Part shown: piece by piece, positions 39,505-48,629 of the stretch | Position numbering within the stretch: position 1 is the stretch's first letter | Layout: every line of letters starts with the position of its first letter | NCBI GenBank assembly: GCA_900317345.1 | Contig: ONGK01000019.1 | Location: 1-64,000 of the forward strand | Direction: 5' to 3' | Origin: an uncultured Bacteroidales bacterium | Lineage (GTDB): Bacteria > Bacteroidota > Bacteroidia > Bacteroidales > Paludibacteraceae | Length of the DNA: 64,000 nt | Notes under the pieces: model-generated | The model's input: the letters and a program-made list of their open reading frames with translations, nothing else | Told to the model about the DNA's origin: nothing | Database searches by the model: none | Position numbers and translations under genes: made by a program

Positions 39505-41246
39505 TTATTTAACGATTTGTCCTTGCATTGTATAGAAGGCACCATTTTTCTCGATGAGGAGGATGCCGTTGCGGAGGATTTTAACGGCTTTGGCGTTGGC
39601 GTTGACATCCTCAATGCCTTCGGGACCCGGGCCGGGTTCAAAAGCCATGCCCTCTATGTTGACATTGCGCAGGCCGATATACTTGCTGTCCTTCTGCTCG
39701 CCGAAATCATGCCAAGGCAGGATGCGTACATGGAGCGTCTCGCCGGCAGGGATAGTGAGCGTCGGCGTGAGATCCACGTGCTCGATGACGCGGGGAGTCA
39801 TGTTGCGTTTCTCCGCGATCGTCTTGACATCGGTGAAAGCATCGCCGTACCGTCCGCAGCAATCTCCATAGCGATACGTGTGATGCGCACATCCATCGTA
39901 GCCGGTGCGGTGATAGCGAAATCGAGGTAGCGGTCGGCGTTCTCGTCTATCTCGCCGGCTGGCCACGGGGTTCGTGCGCTGCCGTCGGCTGAGTTATGAA
40001 AACGCGCCAGCACGATGTTGGTCTCATCGCCATCCACGAAGTAATTCTTGGAGGCACTATAGTCAATGCACGCCATATGGCTCATGGAGAAGGCCGCACT
40101 AATCGGTCCTTCCACCACCGGGGCGGGCACGGGTTTGGCATTGATAGCCCATGTGGCACTGACGGCCGCACCTCCGTCCAGCGAGATAGCCGTAGCGCTG
40201 ACAGGAACCGCCATTACATGTTCGCCGGACACCGCATAAATGGTATCATGCTGCTCGCCGTCGGTGGTATAGTTCGCACGTACATAGACCTTCTGGAACA
40301 GCGAGCCGCCGGCATAAGCAACCTGCGCCGTGGAAGCATAATTCTCTTTGTCAAGCGATATCTGCAGGTTCGCCGAAGCACTCAGATTCACCGTACCGGC
40401 TTCCGGCTCAAGGTCATAGCCGGTGAGCAGGAACTCCTTATTCTGCGCAACACCGGTATAGGTCACGAGGTTACCGCCCATGGCATTGGTATGCGTCTTA
40501 TCGCCCGTGCAGAAGAGCAGACTCATGCACTGCGACTCGCCATACTCCAGATATAGGTCTCTCGTAGCCGCCGTGAGGTCGATGAACGGCACGTTTTTCT
40601 CTTCTGCCACCACTTTCATCGCCTTTACGTAACTCATAGTGGAGTCACCTGCCGGCAGCGATTGGTTCTCATAGAGGACGCCGTTCTCTAACTTCGAGAA
40701 CTTGTCACCGAGGTCATGCTTGCCGTTTCGCTTGATGTCATTGCCTTGGAAATAAGCACGGCATATCGGACCTGCCAAGATAGGCGTCACGCCCAGCGCA
40801 CGCGCTTCGTCAATGAACAGACGGAGGTAGTCGCGATAGGTGGTCTGCGGGTTGGTGCCGCGGGCATCAGAAGGAGCAGGAAGGCTATGCTCGGCGCAAT
40901 AAGCCGCATACTCCAAATTGTCCATGCCATAGGTTACCGTTCCCTCGTCATTGTGCGCGAACTGGATGATGAGGTAGTCACCTGCGCTCATCTGGCTCTT
41001 GACGGATGCCCAATAAGCAGCGCCGTTGTAGAAGCCACGGGTGTCGGCACCGGACTTACCGCGATTGTTAACAGTGACATATGCCGGATCGAAGAACGAA
41101 CCGAGATACATACCCCACCCTCGCTTATCGGTGGTGGACTCGTCATACTCCGCCATAGTGCTATCACCAATGGTGTGTACCTTGATGGCTGAATGACCGG
41201 GGAGAAGCAGCGCTGCTGCCAAAAGAGATAAAAAAATGCGTTTCAT
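39505..41246 (-). pseudogene. Rhamnogalacturonan acetylesterase (CE12), frameshifted
   Basis: SGNH/GDSL esterase that removes acetyl groups from rhamnogalacturonan I. The first frame (41246-39798) encodes a signal peptide, block I HTIGDSTMAEYDES, the Gly and Asn blocks (RGKSGADTRGF, IQFAHNDEGT) and the DxxH-like GDKTHTNAMGG, then two further beta domains. At about 39841-39848 the frame breaks: the sequence GDAFTDVKTIAEKRN and the end NAKAVKILRNGILLIEKNG continue in another frame to 39505. One missing G in the GGCGAT stretch would restore it. If real, the esterase is made but lacks its C-terminal tag. Confidence 0.8.
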
Positions 41247-41294
41247 GTTGTTGTTTAATGTTATGAAAAAAATTAGTGTTGTTCAAAAAACGCT

Positions 41295-41303
41295 GCAAAA
41301 GTA
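41295..41303 (-). promoter_or_regulatory. Possible -7 box of the acetylesterase operon
   Basis: TACTTTTGC on the minus strand fits TAnnTTTG, but no TTTG is found 20 bp upstream, so the promoter may need an activator such as the divergent AraC-type protein. Confidence 0.4.
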
Positions 41304-41372
41304 CTATAATTTATATTATCTACGCTGTAAAAACTCGTCAAATGTGGGTAAAAATGAAAAAATGACAAATTA

Positions 41373-41405
41373 TTTGCGTATTTGACAAAAAATTACTACC
41401 TTTGC
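41373..41405 (+). promoter_or_regulatory. Promoter of the propeller-AraC regulator
   Basis: TTTG 41373-41376, a 20-bp spacer, TACCTTTGC 41397-41405; ATG at 41425. Confidence 0.75.
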
Positions 41406-41424
41406 AGCGAATTTGAAAAAGCCC

Positions 41425-43758
41425 ATGAGACACCGACCTTCTGTCATACTGATTTTCATACTCCTCTTTATACTCAACGTGCCTGTGCGCGCGACGGACT
41501 ATACGGTGCGTTTCTATGACGACCATGACGGCCTGAGCCACTGGCATATATCGCAGATATTGCAGGACACGACGGGCATGATATGGGTAGCTACGTGGAA
41601 TGGTCTGAATCGCTTTGACGGCAGTCGCTTTGTTTGCTTCAAGCCCGATGCGGGTGCCTCGCTCTGCTTGCCCAACGACCGCATTCGGCGTGTTCGACTG
41701 ACAGAGGACAACAACCTGCAATGTCTCATCGAAGGGCATGTCTATCTATTCGATACCCGCACCTGCCGCTTCGACACGCTGCCCGCCGCGGCAGAGCGCG
41801 AGGCCTATGCGCTGCTCCAACAGCGCTTCAACCCGGACTTTGACCGACCATCCGGCGCCAAGACCAAGCAATACGGATCGGTGCAGCTGAGCAATATATG
41901 GGAGGAATATACCGACCGGCAGGGCAACAAATGGCTCTATGACGACCATGGTATCTACCTCGTGACGCCCGTTCCGTCGCGCGGTACGGAACTGAACCCT
42001 TATGAGGTGCGCAGCATGTCTCGCATGCGCAATGGCGATATATGGCTGTCCGTACGCGACCTGAAGCAGGTGATGGTGTATGACAGCGCCCTGCATCTTT
42101 GCGGATACATGAATGCGCAAGGTCGCCTGCAGGCGCAACCGACGAGTTTCGGACATATGGTCTATTGCATGCACGAGACCGCGGACGGAACTGTGCTCTT
42201 AGGCTGCAAGCCCGGCTATGTCCTGGAGCGGAGAAACGGGCAATGGACCGAATATACCAACCTGCGCAATGCCTATGACATCCGTGCGGACAAGGACGGC
42301 CGGCTATGGGTAGCCACCTTCGGCTTCGGCCTATGGCGGGAGCAGGGCGAGCGGCAGTTTGCCCTCGTGCCCGGCACAGAAGGCATGATGATTCGCCGCC
42401 TGCTCTTCTTGGACGACGGTTCGCTATTAGCCGCCACGGCCAACGGCATCTTACACGTACACGGCGACAGCGTGCAGTTGCACCAGCGCGAAGCAGGCAG
42501 CCCTACATCGCTCAGCAGCAACGCCATCATGTGCCTGAGCCTGTTCAACGGCCGCTTATACGCCGGAACGGAAGGCGGAGGACTGAACATTCTGGTCAAT
42601 GATATTAGCGATGAGCAATGGCAGTTCGAGCACCTGACCGTGCAAGACGGACTGGAGAGCGACGTGATTTTTGAATTGACGCCCTGGTCAGAAGATGAAC
42701 TGTTAGTTCAATGTATTAGTTCGTTCTCCCTGCTCAACACCTCCACCGGGGCGCTGACCAACTACGGCAGAAGCTTTTTCGGCGGCAACGGACGCCACAA
42801 ACTGGTGCTGGGTGAAGTGCCGCCTATCGCGCTGAATGACAGCCTGGTGCTGATTGCTCCTACGAGCGGCGTGACGGTGCTGCGCAAAGCAGAGATGACG
42901 GCCGATAAGACCCCTGTCCGCATCGCACTGAGCAGCATCCGGCGGGAAGGCAAAGAGGATTTTGCCGTGGACAACACCGACCATATCATCCTCAGTTCTA
43001 CCGAGCGCAACCTGGTGATGACCTTCGCTGCTATGGACTACCGCAATAACGGCGAGATACACTATAAGACCCGTCTATACGACGCAGACCAAGAGGCAGA
43101 GCCATGGAGCATGGCCACCACCGTCAATGAGATAATCATGCAAGACATGCACCCGGGCGAGTACATATTCGAGATACAATCCACCGATGCGTACGGTCAC
43201 TGGCAAGACAACACCCGCCGAATTCGCATCACGGTGCAACCGACATTCCTGGAGAGCCGCGTAGGCAAGACGCTGTCAGCAGGCATTCTGCTACTGGTCA
43301 TTCTGCTGGTCACCACAGCTCTGCTGCACGCCCGCTACCAGCGCAAGAAACGCGCAGAGACACTGGCGGCATACCTCGAGCTGCAGGAACGCCTCTCACC
43401 CACTGTGCCGGAGATTCTGGCGCCCGGCTACACCGGCGAGAACGAGCGATTCCTCAATGCTCTGCATGTATTCATGGAAGCCAACATCGGCAATAGCGAG
43501 ATGAGTATTGACGACCTGGCCAAGGAAGTCAACATGAGCCGCTCAACCCTGAACCGCAAGATGCACGAGCTATTCAACCTGTCCGCCAAAGACTTTGTGC
43601 AAGCAGCGCGCATCAAACATGCCTGCCAATTGCTGCGCACCACCAACATGGCCACCAAAGAGATAGCCTATGCCTGCGGGTTCAGCGACCCGAACTATTT
43701 CTCCAAATGCTTTAAAACGAACACCGGCCAGACACCAACCGAATATAGAGAAAGATAA
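41425..43758 (+). CDS. Membrane-bound propeller/Y_Y_Y/AraC regulator without kinase
   Basis: 777 aa. Signal sequence, a periplasmic two-component-regulator propeller (repeated W-V/A-T-x-N/F-G-L units such as GMIWVATWNGLNRFDG and GRLWVATFGFGLW), a Y_Y_Y domain (about 540-605), one membrane helix (about 616-634), and a C-terminal AraC HTH (about 693-777: MSIDDLAKEVNMSRSTLNRK, YACGFSDPNYFSKCFKTNTG). Hybrid two-component proteins with this sensor are normally about 1300 aa, with HisKA, HATPase and receiver domains; here only about 58 residues separate membrane and HTH. It probably senses pectin fragments and controls the divergent esterase operon (inferred from position). Confidence 0.9.
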   Translation: MRHRPSVILIFILLFILNVPVRATDYTVRFYDDHDGLSHWHISQILQDTTGMIWVATWNGLNRFDGSRFVCFKPDAGASLCLPNDRIRRVRLTEDNNLQCLIEGHVYLFDTRTCRFDTLPAAAEREAYALLQQRFNPDFDRPSGAKTKQYGSVQLSNIWEEYTDRQGNKWLYDDHGIYLVTPVPSRGTELNPYEVRSMSRMRNGDIWLSVRDLKQVMVYDSALHLCGYMNAQGRLQAQPTSFGHMVYCMHETADGTVLLGCKPGYVLERRNGQWTEYTNLRNAYDIRADKDGRLWVATFGFGLWREQGERQFALVPGTEGMMIRRLLFLDDGSLLAATANGILHVHGDSVQLHQREAGSPTSLSSNAIMCLSLFNGRLYAGTEGGGLNILVNDISDEQWQFEHLTVQDGLESDVIFELTPWSEDELLVQCISSFSLLNTSTGALTNYGRSFFGGNGRHKLVLGEVPPIALNDSLVLIAPTSGVTVLRKAEMTADKTPVRIALSSIRREGKEDFAVDNTDHIILSSTERNLVMTFAAMDYRNNGEIHYKTRLYDADQEAEPWSMATTVNEIIMQDMHPGEYIFEIQSTDAYGHWQDNTRRIRITVQPTFLESRVGKTLSAGILLLVILLVTTALLHARYQRKKRAETLAAYLELQERLSPTVPEILAPGYTGENERFLNALHVFMEANIGNSEMSIDDLAKEVNMSRSTLNRKMHELFNLSAKDFVQAARIKHACQLLRTTNMATKEIAYACGFSDPNYFSKCFKTNTGQTPTEYRER

Positions 43759-43770
43759 ATAACACGAACC

Positions 43771-45774
43771 ATGCAAGACGAACGGTACTTACGGCTGCTG
43801 AGCGAGCAATTCCCCAACGCTCAGGCGGTGATCAAAGAGCTCATCAACCTCCAAGCCATCCTATCTCTGCCCAAGGGCACCGAGCATTTCGTGAGCGACC
43901 TGCACGGCGCCTCATCGGCCTTCATCCATATGATAAAAAACGCATCGGGCGTGGTGCGCAAGAAAGTGGATGAGGTGTACGGCACTGGCATCACGGAGGA
44001 AGAGAAACGCGCCCTTTGCGCGCTGATATACTACCCCGACGAGCGGCTGGAACTGATTAAACGGTTCTACGCGGGCGAGGAGGTGGACGGGCTGATAGCG
44101 ATGAACTCGCAGCTATCGAACCTGCATACGCTGGAGGAATGGTACCGGAGGCGGCTGCACCAAGTGGTGGAAGTGGCTCGCGCGGTGACCATCAAATACA
44201 GCCGGTCGAAAGTACACAAACTGCTGCCGCCGGAGTACGCCTATATCATCGGCGAACTGCTGCATGAATCGAACCTGGAGCAGCACGACCGGCAGACCTA
44301 TTACAACGCCATCATCGACGCCATCATCAAGATAGGCTGCGCCGACCAGCTGATAATAGCCATATCGTACCTCATTCATTCTCTGACGATTGACACGCTG
44401 CATATAGTAGGCGACATCTTCGACCGAGGTTCGGGTGCGGCGAAGATATTAGACGTGCTATCGACCGTGCGCGACTACGACATCCAATGGGGCAACCACG
44501 ACATCGAATGGATGGGCGCGATGAACGGCAACATGGCCCTGCTGGCGACGGTGCTGCGCGTGAGCATCCGCTATGCGAACATCGAGACGCTGGAGGAAGG
44601 CTACGGCATCAACCTGCTGCCGCTGGCGAACTTCGCGATGACCATCTACGGCGATGACCCGTGCACCCTATGGCAGACGAGAGATTTCGACAACAACCCG
44701 CGTCTGACCCGCTCGGCACAGCTGATGGCGAAGATGCACAAAGCGATATCCATCATCCAATTCAAGCTGGAAGGGCAGACGGTGCTGCGCCACCCCGAAT
44801 GGCACATGGACGACCGTGCACTGCTGCATAAGATAGACTACAGCAAAGGCACCGTGACGATCGACGGCAAGACCTACGAGCTGACGGACACCAACCTGCC
44901 GACCATCGACCCCAAAGACCCATACCGCCTCAACCAGTACGAGCAAGACCTGATGGACCAGCTATGGCGCTCGTTCCGCAAGAGCGAGAAGATGCAACGC
45001 CATCTGCGGATGCTATATGAGCACGGTTCGCTATACCTCGTGCGCAACGGATTCCTGCTCTACCACGCCGCTATCCCGCTGAACGCCGACGGTTCGTTCA
45101 CCGAGGCGGAGGTATGCGGCAAGCGAGTGAGCGGCAAGGCGCTGATGGACAGGACCGACGCCATCATCCGGCAGGCCTACTACGGCAAAGGCAAAGCACA
45201 ACGGGACGCGCTGGACTACATGCTATACCTATGGGAAGGCGCCTACTCGCCGCTGTACAACAAAGATAAGATGACCACCTTCGAACGGTATTTCATCGCC
45301 TCCACAGACCCGCACAAAGAGCAGAAAGGCGCGTATTTCACGCTGGCAGACCGCGAGGAGATATGCGAGCAGATACTCAAAGAGTTCGGTCTGGACCCCG
45401 CTACGGGACGCATCATAAACGGCCACGTACCCGTTCGCACCATCAAAGGCGAGACACCCATCCGCGCCAACGGCAAACGATTCGTGATAGACGGCGGGTT
45501 CAGCAAGCCCTACCAGGAGAAGACCGGCATCGCCGGCTATACACTGATATACAACAGCCACGGCATCCAACTGGTGGAGCACGAGAGCTTCGAGAGCCGC
45601 GAACAAGCCGTGCTATCCGGCAGCGACATCCATAACCGCATGCTGCTACAGGATTTCTCGGGCCAGCGCATCCGCATCAAGGACACGGACAAAGGAAAAG
45701 AGCTGCTCGAGCAGATACACAGCCTCGAGCAACTCCTTGCATGCTATCAGAACGGTTCCCTGCGGGAGAGGTAA
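43771..45774 (+). CDS. fbp: Fructose-1,6-bisphosphatase class III
   Basis: 667-aa metallophosphatase of gluconeogenesis (fructose 1,6-bisphosphate to fructose 6-phosphate), the large class III form typical of Firmicutes and Bacteroidetes. Seen: SDLHGASSAF at about 42, GDIFDRGSGAAKILD at about 213, WGNHDIEWMGA at about 235 and INGHVPVRTIKGETPI near 552, which are the calcineurin-like metal-binding motifs. It starts 12 nt after the AraC-type gene. Its stop at 45774 abuts the ddh stop; a terminator lies just past it. Confidence 0.96.
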   Translation: MQDERYLRLLSEQFPNAQAVIKELINLQAILSLPKGTEHFVSDLHGASSAFIHMIKNASGVVRKKVDEVYGTGITEEEKRALCALIYYPDERLELIKRFYAGEEVDGLIAMNSQLSNLHTLEEWYRRRLHQVVEVARAVTIKYSRSKVHKLLPPEYAYIIGELLHESNLEQHDRQTYYNAIIDAIIKIGCADQLIIAISYLIHSLTIDTLHIVGDIFDRGSGAAKILDVLSTVRDYDIQWGNHDIEWMGAMNGNMALLATVLRVSIRYANIETLEEGYGINLLPLANFAMTIYGDDPCTLWQTRDFDNNPRLTRSAQLMAKMHKAISIIQFKLEGQTVLRHPEWHMDDRALLHKIDYSKGTVTIDGKTYELTDTNLPTIDPKDPYRLNQYEQDLMDQLWRSFRKSEKMQRHLRMLYEHGSLYLVRNGFLLYHAAIPLNADGSFTEAEVCGKRVSGKALMDRTDAIIRQAYYGKGKAQRDALDYMLYLWEGAYSPLYNKDKMTTFERYFIASTDPHKEQKGAYFTLADREEICEQILKEFGLDPATGRIINGHVPVRTIKGETPIRANGKRFVIDGGFSKPYQEKTGIAGYTLIYNSHGIQLVEHESFESREQAVLSGSDIHNRMLLQDFSGQRIRIKDTDKGKELLEQIHSLEQLLACYQNGSLRER

Positions 45775-46650
45775 TTATACGAGAGCCTTGACAAGGCTCT
45801 CTTTTGTTCCGGGGAGGAGGTCTATCGGGCGGAGCTCAATCATCGTTTTGGCACCGAACTCTCCACGCGCTTTCATCCGCACGGCTGCGCGCGCACAGCT
45901 GGCCATCACCTGGCCCGTGAGCGCGGGGTTGTTGATTTCCATATTAAACTCAAACCGCTGGTTATGCGTCTCTCCGCTCACTCCGCTGCGGACGAGATTG
46001 ACGCCGTGCGCCACATTATTGAGCGCATCGACGCTCTCCACGGCGATGACGTGCGTCTCATCATGCGCGAAATAATCATCCGCCAAGATGGCCGCCTCCA
46101 CGGTCTTGAAATCCGCGCCATCCTCCAGCTCGATATACACCATGCGGCGATGGATGCCGGTCCCGAGCGGGATGGTCATGCTCAGGGCGTTCTTCACGCC
46201 CTTGATAGCCTTCGCCGCCACGGTATGGCCCATGGAACGGCCGGGACCGAAATTGGTGTAGGTAAGGCCTTTCGGCGCCATGGCCATGAGGAGCGCGCGC
46301 ACCATACTATCGGTGCCCGGGTCCCATCCGGCAGAGATGACCGAGACGGACTGATTGGCCGTGCAGACCGCATCGAGCGCGGTGCGGAGGTCCCAGATAC
46401 GCCCATGGATATCGAAACTATCCACCGTGCATATACCGCGTGCCGCCAGAACGGTAGCGAACTTCTGCACCTCACGGGTCGGCGTGCAGATGAGGACGAC
46501 GTCTACGTCGATGCAATCCAGACAATCGTTATGATGATAGATGCCCGCCAGCTCCATGTCCGGCGCAGCTATGACGGCCTGCTCTGCAGCACGGCCTATA
46601 TTACCGTAGCCAAGTATCGCTACGCGAATCGGTGATTGTAAATTTGCCAT
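45775..46650 (-). CDS. ddh: meso-diaminopimelate dehydrogenase
   Basis: 291 aa; NADPH-dependent, converts tetrahydrodipicolinate plus ammonia directly to meso-diaminopimelate for lysine and peptidoglycan. Seen: the Rossmann motif VAILGYGNIGRAAE, DSFDIHGRI, ISAGWDPGTDSMVRAL (a Ddh hallmark), NFGPGRSMGHTVAAKAI and ETHNQRFEF. The length is slightly short of the usual 320. The upstream gap (46651-46683) contains the AAATCTC heptamer. glmS precedes it by 33 nt in the same direction. It bypasses the DapL-DapF steps, which matters because dapL at 50-51 kb is broken. Confidence 0.95.
   Translation of the reverse strand: MANLQSPIRVAILGYGNIGRAAEQAVIAAPDMELAGIYHHNDCLDCIDVDVVLICTPTREVQKFATVLAARGICTVDSFDIHGRIWDLRTALDAVCTANQSVSVISAGWDPGTDSMVRALLMAMAPKGLTYTNFGPGRSMGHTVAAKAIKGVKNALSMTIPLGTGIHRRMVYIELEDGADFKTVEAAILADDYFAHDETHVIAVESVDALNNVAHGVNLVRSGVSGETHNQRFEFNMEINNPALTGQVMASCARAAVRMKARGEFGAKTMIELRPIDLLPGTKESLVKALV
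45781..45805 (+). terminator. Terminator of fbp, inside the ddh coding end
   Basis: GAGAGCCTT (45781-45789), loop GAC, AAGGCTCTC (45793-45801), then TTTT. A perfect 9-bp stem. It lies wholly within the last codons of ddh on the other strand (encoding ESLVKALV). Confidence 0.85.
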
Positions 46651-46683
46651 TGTATATTTGAGATTTAAGAATTTACTTATATG

Positions 46684-48546
46684 TTACTCAACAGTTACTG
46701 ATTTAGCGAGGTTACGCGGCTGGTCGACATCGCAGCCCTTGACCACGGCAATGTGGTAGGCGAGGAGCTGCAATGGGATGACGGTGAGCAGAGGGGTGAG
46801 GCACTCCTCGGTCTGCGGCACCTCGATGATATAATCGGCCATCTTGCTGACCTGCTCGTCACCTTCGGTGACCACAGCGATGACCCTACCCTTGCGTGCT
46901 TTGATTTCCTGGATATTGCTGACGACCTTCTCATAGGTACCGCAACGGGGTGCGACCACGACCACCGGCATCTCTTGCGAGATGAGGGCGATAGGTCCGT
47001 GCTTCATCTCCGCAGCGGGGTACCCTTCGGCGTGTATATAGCTGATTTCCTTCAATTTGAGCGCGCCTTCCATCGCCACGGGATAGTTGTAGCCGCGACC
47101 GAGATAGATGAAGTTCTGCGCGTACGTGAAGGTCTTGGCAAAGTCCGCGATGCGCTTGTTCTGGCCCAGCACGCGCTCAATCTTATCGGGTATCTGGCCA
47201 AGCTCACGGACAACAGACAGATATTTGTCTGCGCTCATGGTGCCCTTCTCACGCCCGATGCAGAGCGCGAGCATGGTAAGGGCGGTGACCTGCGCGGTGA
47301 AGGCCTTGGTGGACGCGACACCTATCTCCGGACCGACATGGGTATAGCACCCGCTGTCGCTGAGACGAGGTATGGAAGCCCCGACCACATTACAGATAGA
47401 GAAGATGAAGGCCCCCTTGGATTTGGCCAGTTGGATAGCTGCCAGCGTGTCCGCCGTTTCGCCTGATTGCGAGATGGCGATGACCACGTCATCTTTGTTG
47501 ATGACCGGCTTGCGATAGCGGAACTCGGACGAGTACTCCACTTCGACAGGTATCTGCGCGAACTCCTCGATGGCGTACATGGCGATGAGACCCGCATGCC
47601 AACTGGTGCCGCAAGCCGTGATGATGATGCGCTTGGCATTGAGGAAACGATCCTTGTTATCAATAAAGCCGGACAAGGCGATATTATCTTGCCGCACGTT
47701 GACACGCCCGCGCATCGAGTCGGTGAGCGTACGCGGCTGCTCGAAGATCTCCTTGAGCATGAAATGCGGATAACCGCCCTTCTCCAGCTGACTGAGCGAG
47801 AGCTCCAGGCGCTTGATTTCCGGCGTCTTCTCCACTCCGCTGAGGTTGGAGATTTGATACGAGCCCTTCCCGTCCGACGCCTCAGAAGAATGGAGCACGA
47901 CCACTTCTTCATCCTCGATATAAATCACTTTATCCGTGTACTCGACGATAGGCGTGGCATCGGACGCGAGGAAATACTCCTCTTGCCCTATTCCGACGAC
48001 GAGCGGAGAACCTTTACGAGCTGCAATGAGCGTATCCGGATGTTCTTTGTCCAAAACGGCTATCGCGTACGCTCCGATTACTTGCTGCAGCGCCAGTTGA
48101 ACGGCGGTCTTGAGGTCCACATGGCGGTTGACCTGCGTGAACTCAATGAGTTGGACAAGCACCTCGGTATCCGTGTCGGACTTGAAGGTATAGCCCTCCT
48201 GCATGAGGCCGGCTTTGAGGACGGCGTAGTTCTCGATGATACCATTATGGATGATGGCCAGACGCTCGGACTCGGAGTAATGCGGATGGGCGTTCACCGT
48301 GTTCGGTTCGCCGTGCGTTGCCCAACGGGTATGGGCAATACCGATGGTGCCGGTAGTGTCTTTATCCGCAGCGTAAGCCTCGAGTTCCGCCACTTTGCCT
48401 TTGGCTTTATAGATATTCAGTTGTCCCTGCCCGTTGATGAGCGCCACGCCGGCGCTGTCATAACCGCGATACTCCAGGCGGTGCAGGCCTTTAATCAAAA
48501 TCGGATACGCATCGCGCTTGCCGATATATCCTACAATTCCACACAT
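46684..48546 (-). CDS. glmS: Glucosamine-6-phosphate synthase
   Basis: 620 aa; makes glucosamine 6-phosphate from fructose 6-phosphate and glutamine, the entry to amino-sugar, peptidoglycan and lipopolysaccharide synthesis. Seen: the nucleophile Cys2 in MCGIVGYIG, the Ntn-hydrolase domain with RLEYRGYDSAGVA and HTRWATHGEPN, two SIS domains with CGTSWHAGLIA and ISQSGETADTLAA, and the C-terminal end LAKSVTVE. Slightly longer than E. coli GlmS (609). Its own promoter lies at 48591-48623. No glmS ribozyme is present in the short leader. Confidence 0.97.
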   Translation of the reverse strand: MCGIVGYIGKRDAYPILIKGLHRLEYRGYDSAGVALINGQGQLNIYKAKGKVAELEAYAADKDTTGTIGIAHTRWATHGEPNTVNAHPHYSESERLAIIHNGIIENYAVLKAGLMQEGYTFKSDTDTEVLVQLIEFTQVNRHVDLKTAVQLALQQVIGAYAIAVLDKEHPDTLIAARKGSPLVVGIGQEEYFLASDATPIVEYTDKVIYIEDEEVVVLHSSEASDGKGSYQISNLSGVEKTPEIKRLELSLSQLEKGGYPHFMLKEIFEQPRTLTDSMRGRVNVRQDNIALSGFIDNKDRFLNAKRIIITACGTSWHAGLIAMYAIEEFAQIPVEVEYSSEFRYRKPVINKDDVVIAISQSGETADTLAAIQLAKSKGAFIFSICNVVGASIPRLSDSGCYTHVGPEIGVASTKAFTAQVTALTMLALCIGREKGTMSADKYLSVVRELGQIPDKIERVLGQNKRIADFAKTFTYAQNFIYLGRGYNYPVAMEGALKLKEISYIHAEGYPAAEMKHGPIALISQEMPVVVVAPRCGTYEKVVSNIQEIKARKGRVIAVVTEGDEQVSKMADYIIEVPQTEECLTPLLTVIPLQLLAYHIAVVKGCDVDQPRNLAKSVTVE

Positions 48547-48590
48547 AAAAAGATTTATGATTGATAATTTATGATTCTTCTGATTTTGAA

Positions 48591-48623
48591 TGCAAAAATA
48601 CTGCTTTTTTTTGAACTATGCAA
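48591..48623 (-). promoter_or_regulatory. Promoter of glmS-ddh
   Basis: Minus strand: TTTG 48623-48620, a 20-bp A-rich spacer ending GCAG, TATTTTTGC 48599-48591. It lies immediately after the purF stop. Confidence 0.8.
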
Positions 48624-48629
48624 ATATAT

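Noticed and set aside
45775..46650. ddh as 4-hydroxy-tetrahydrodipicolinate reductase (dapB)
   Set aside because: The ISAGWDPGTDSMVRAL and GPGRSMGHT motifs and the length fit diaminopimelate dehydrogenase, not DapB.
47467..48564. 365-codon frame on the plus strand over glmS
   Set aside because: Mirror of highly biased glmS codons; no family match or start context.
48547..48623. glmS ribozyme
   Set aside because: The leader is only about 40 nt and AT-rich, far too short for the ribozyme, which is a Gram-positive feature.
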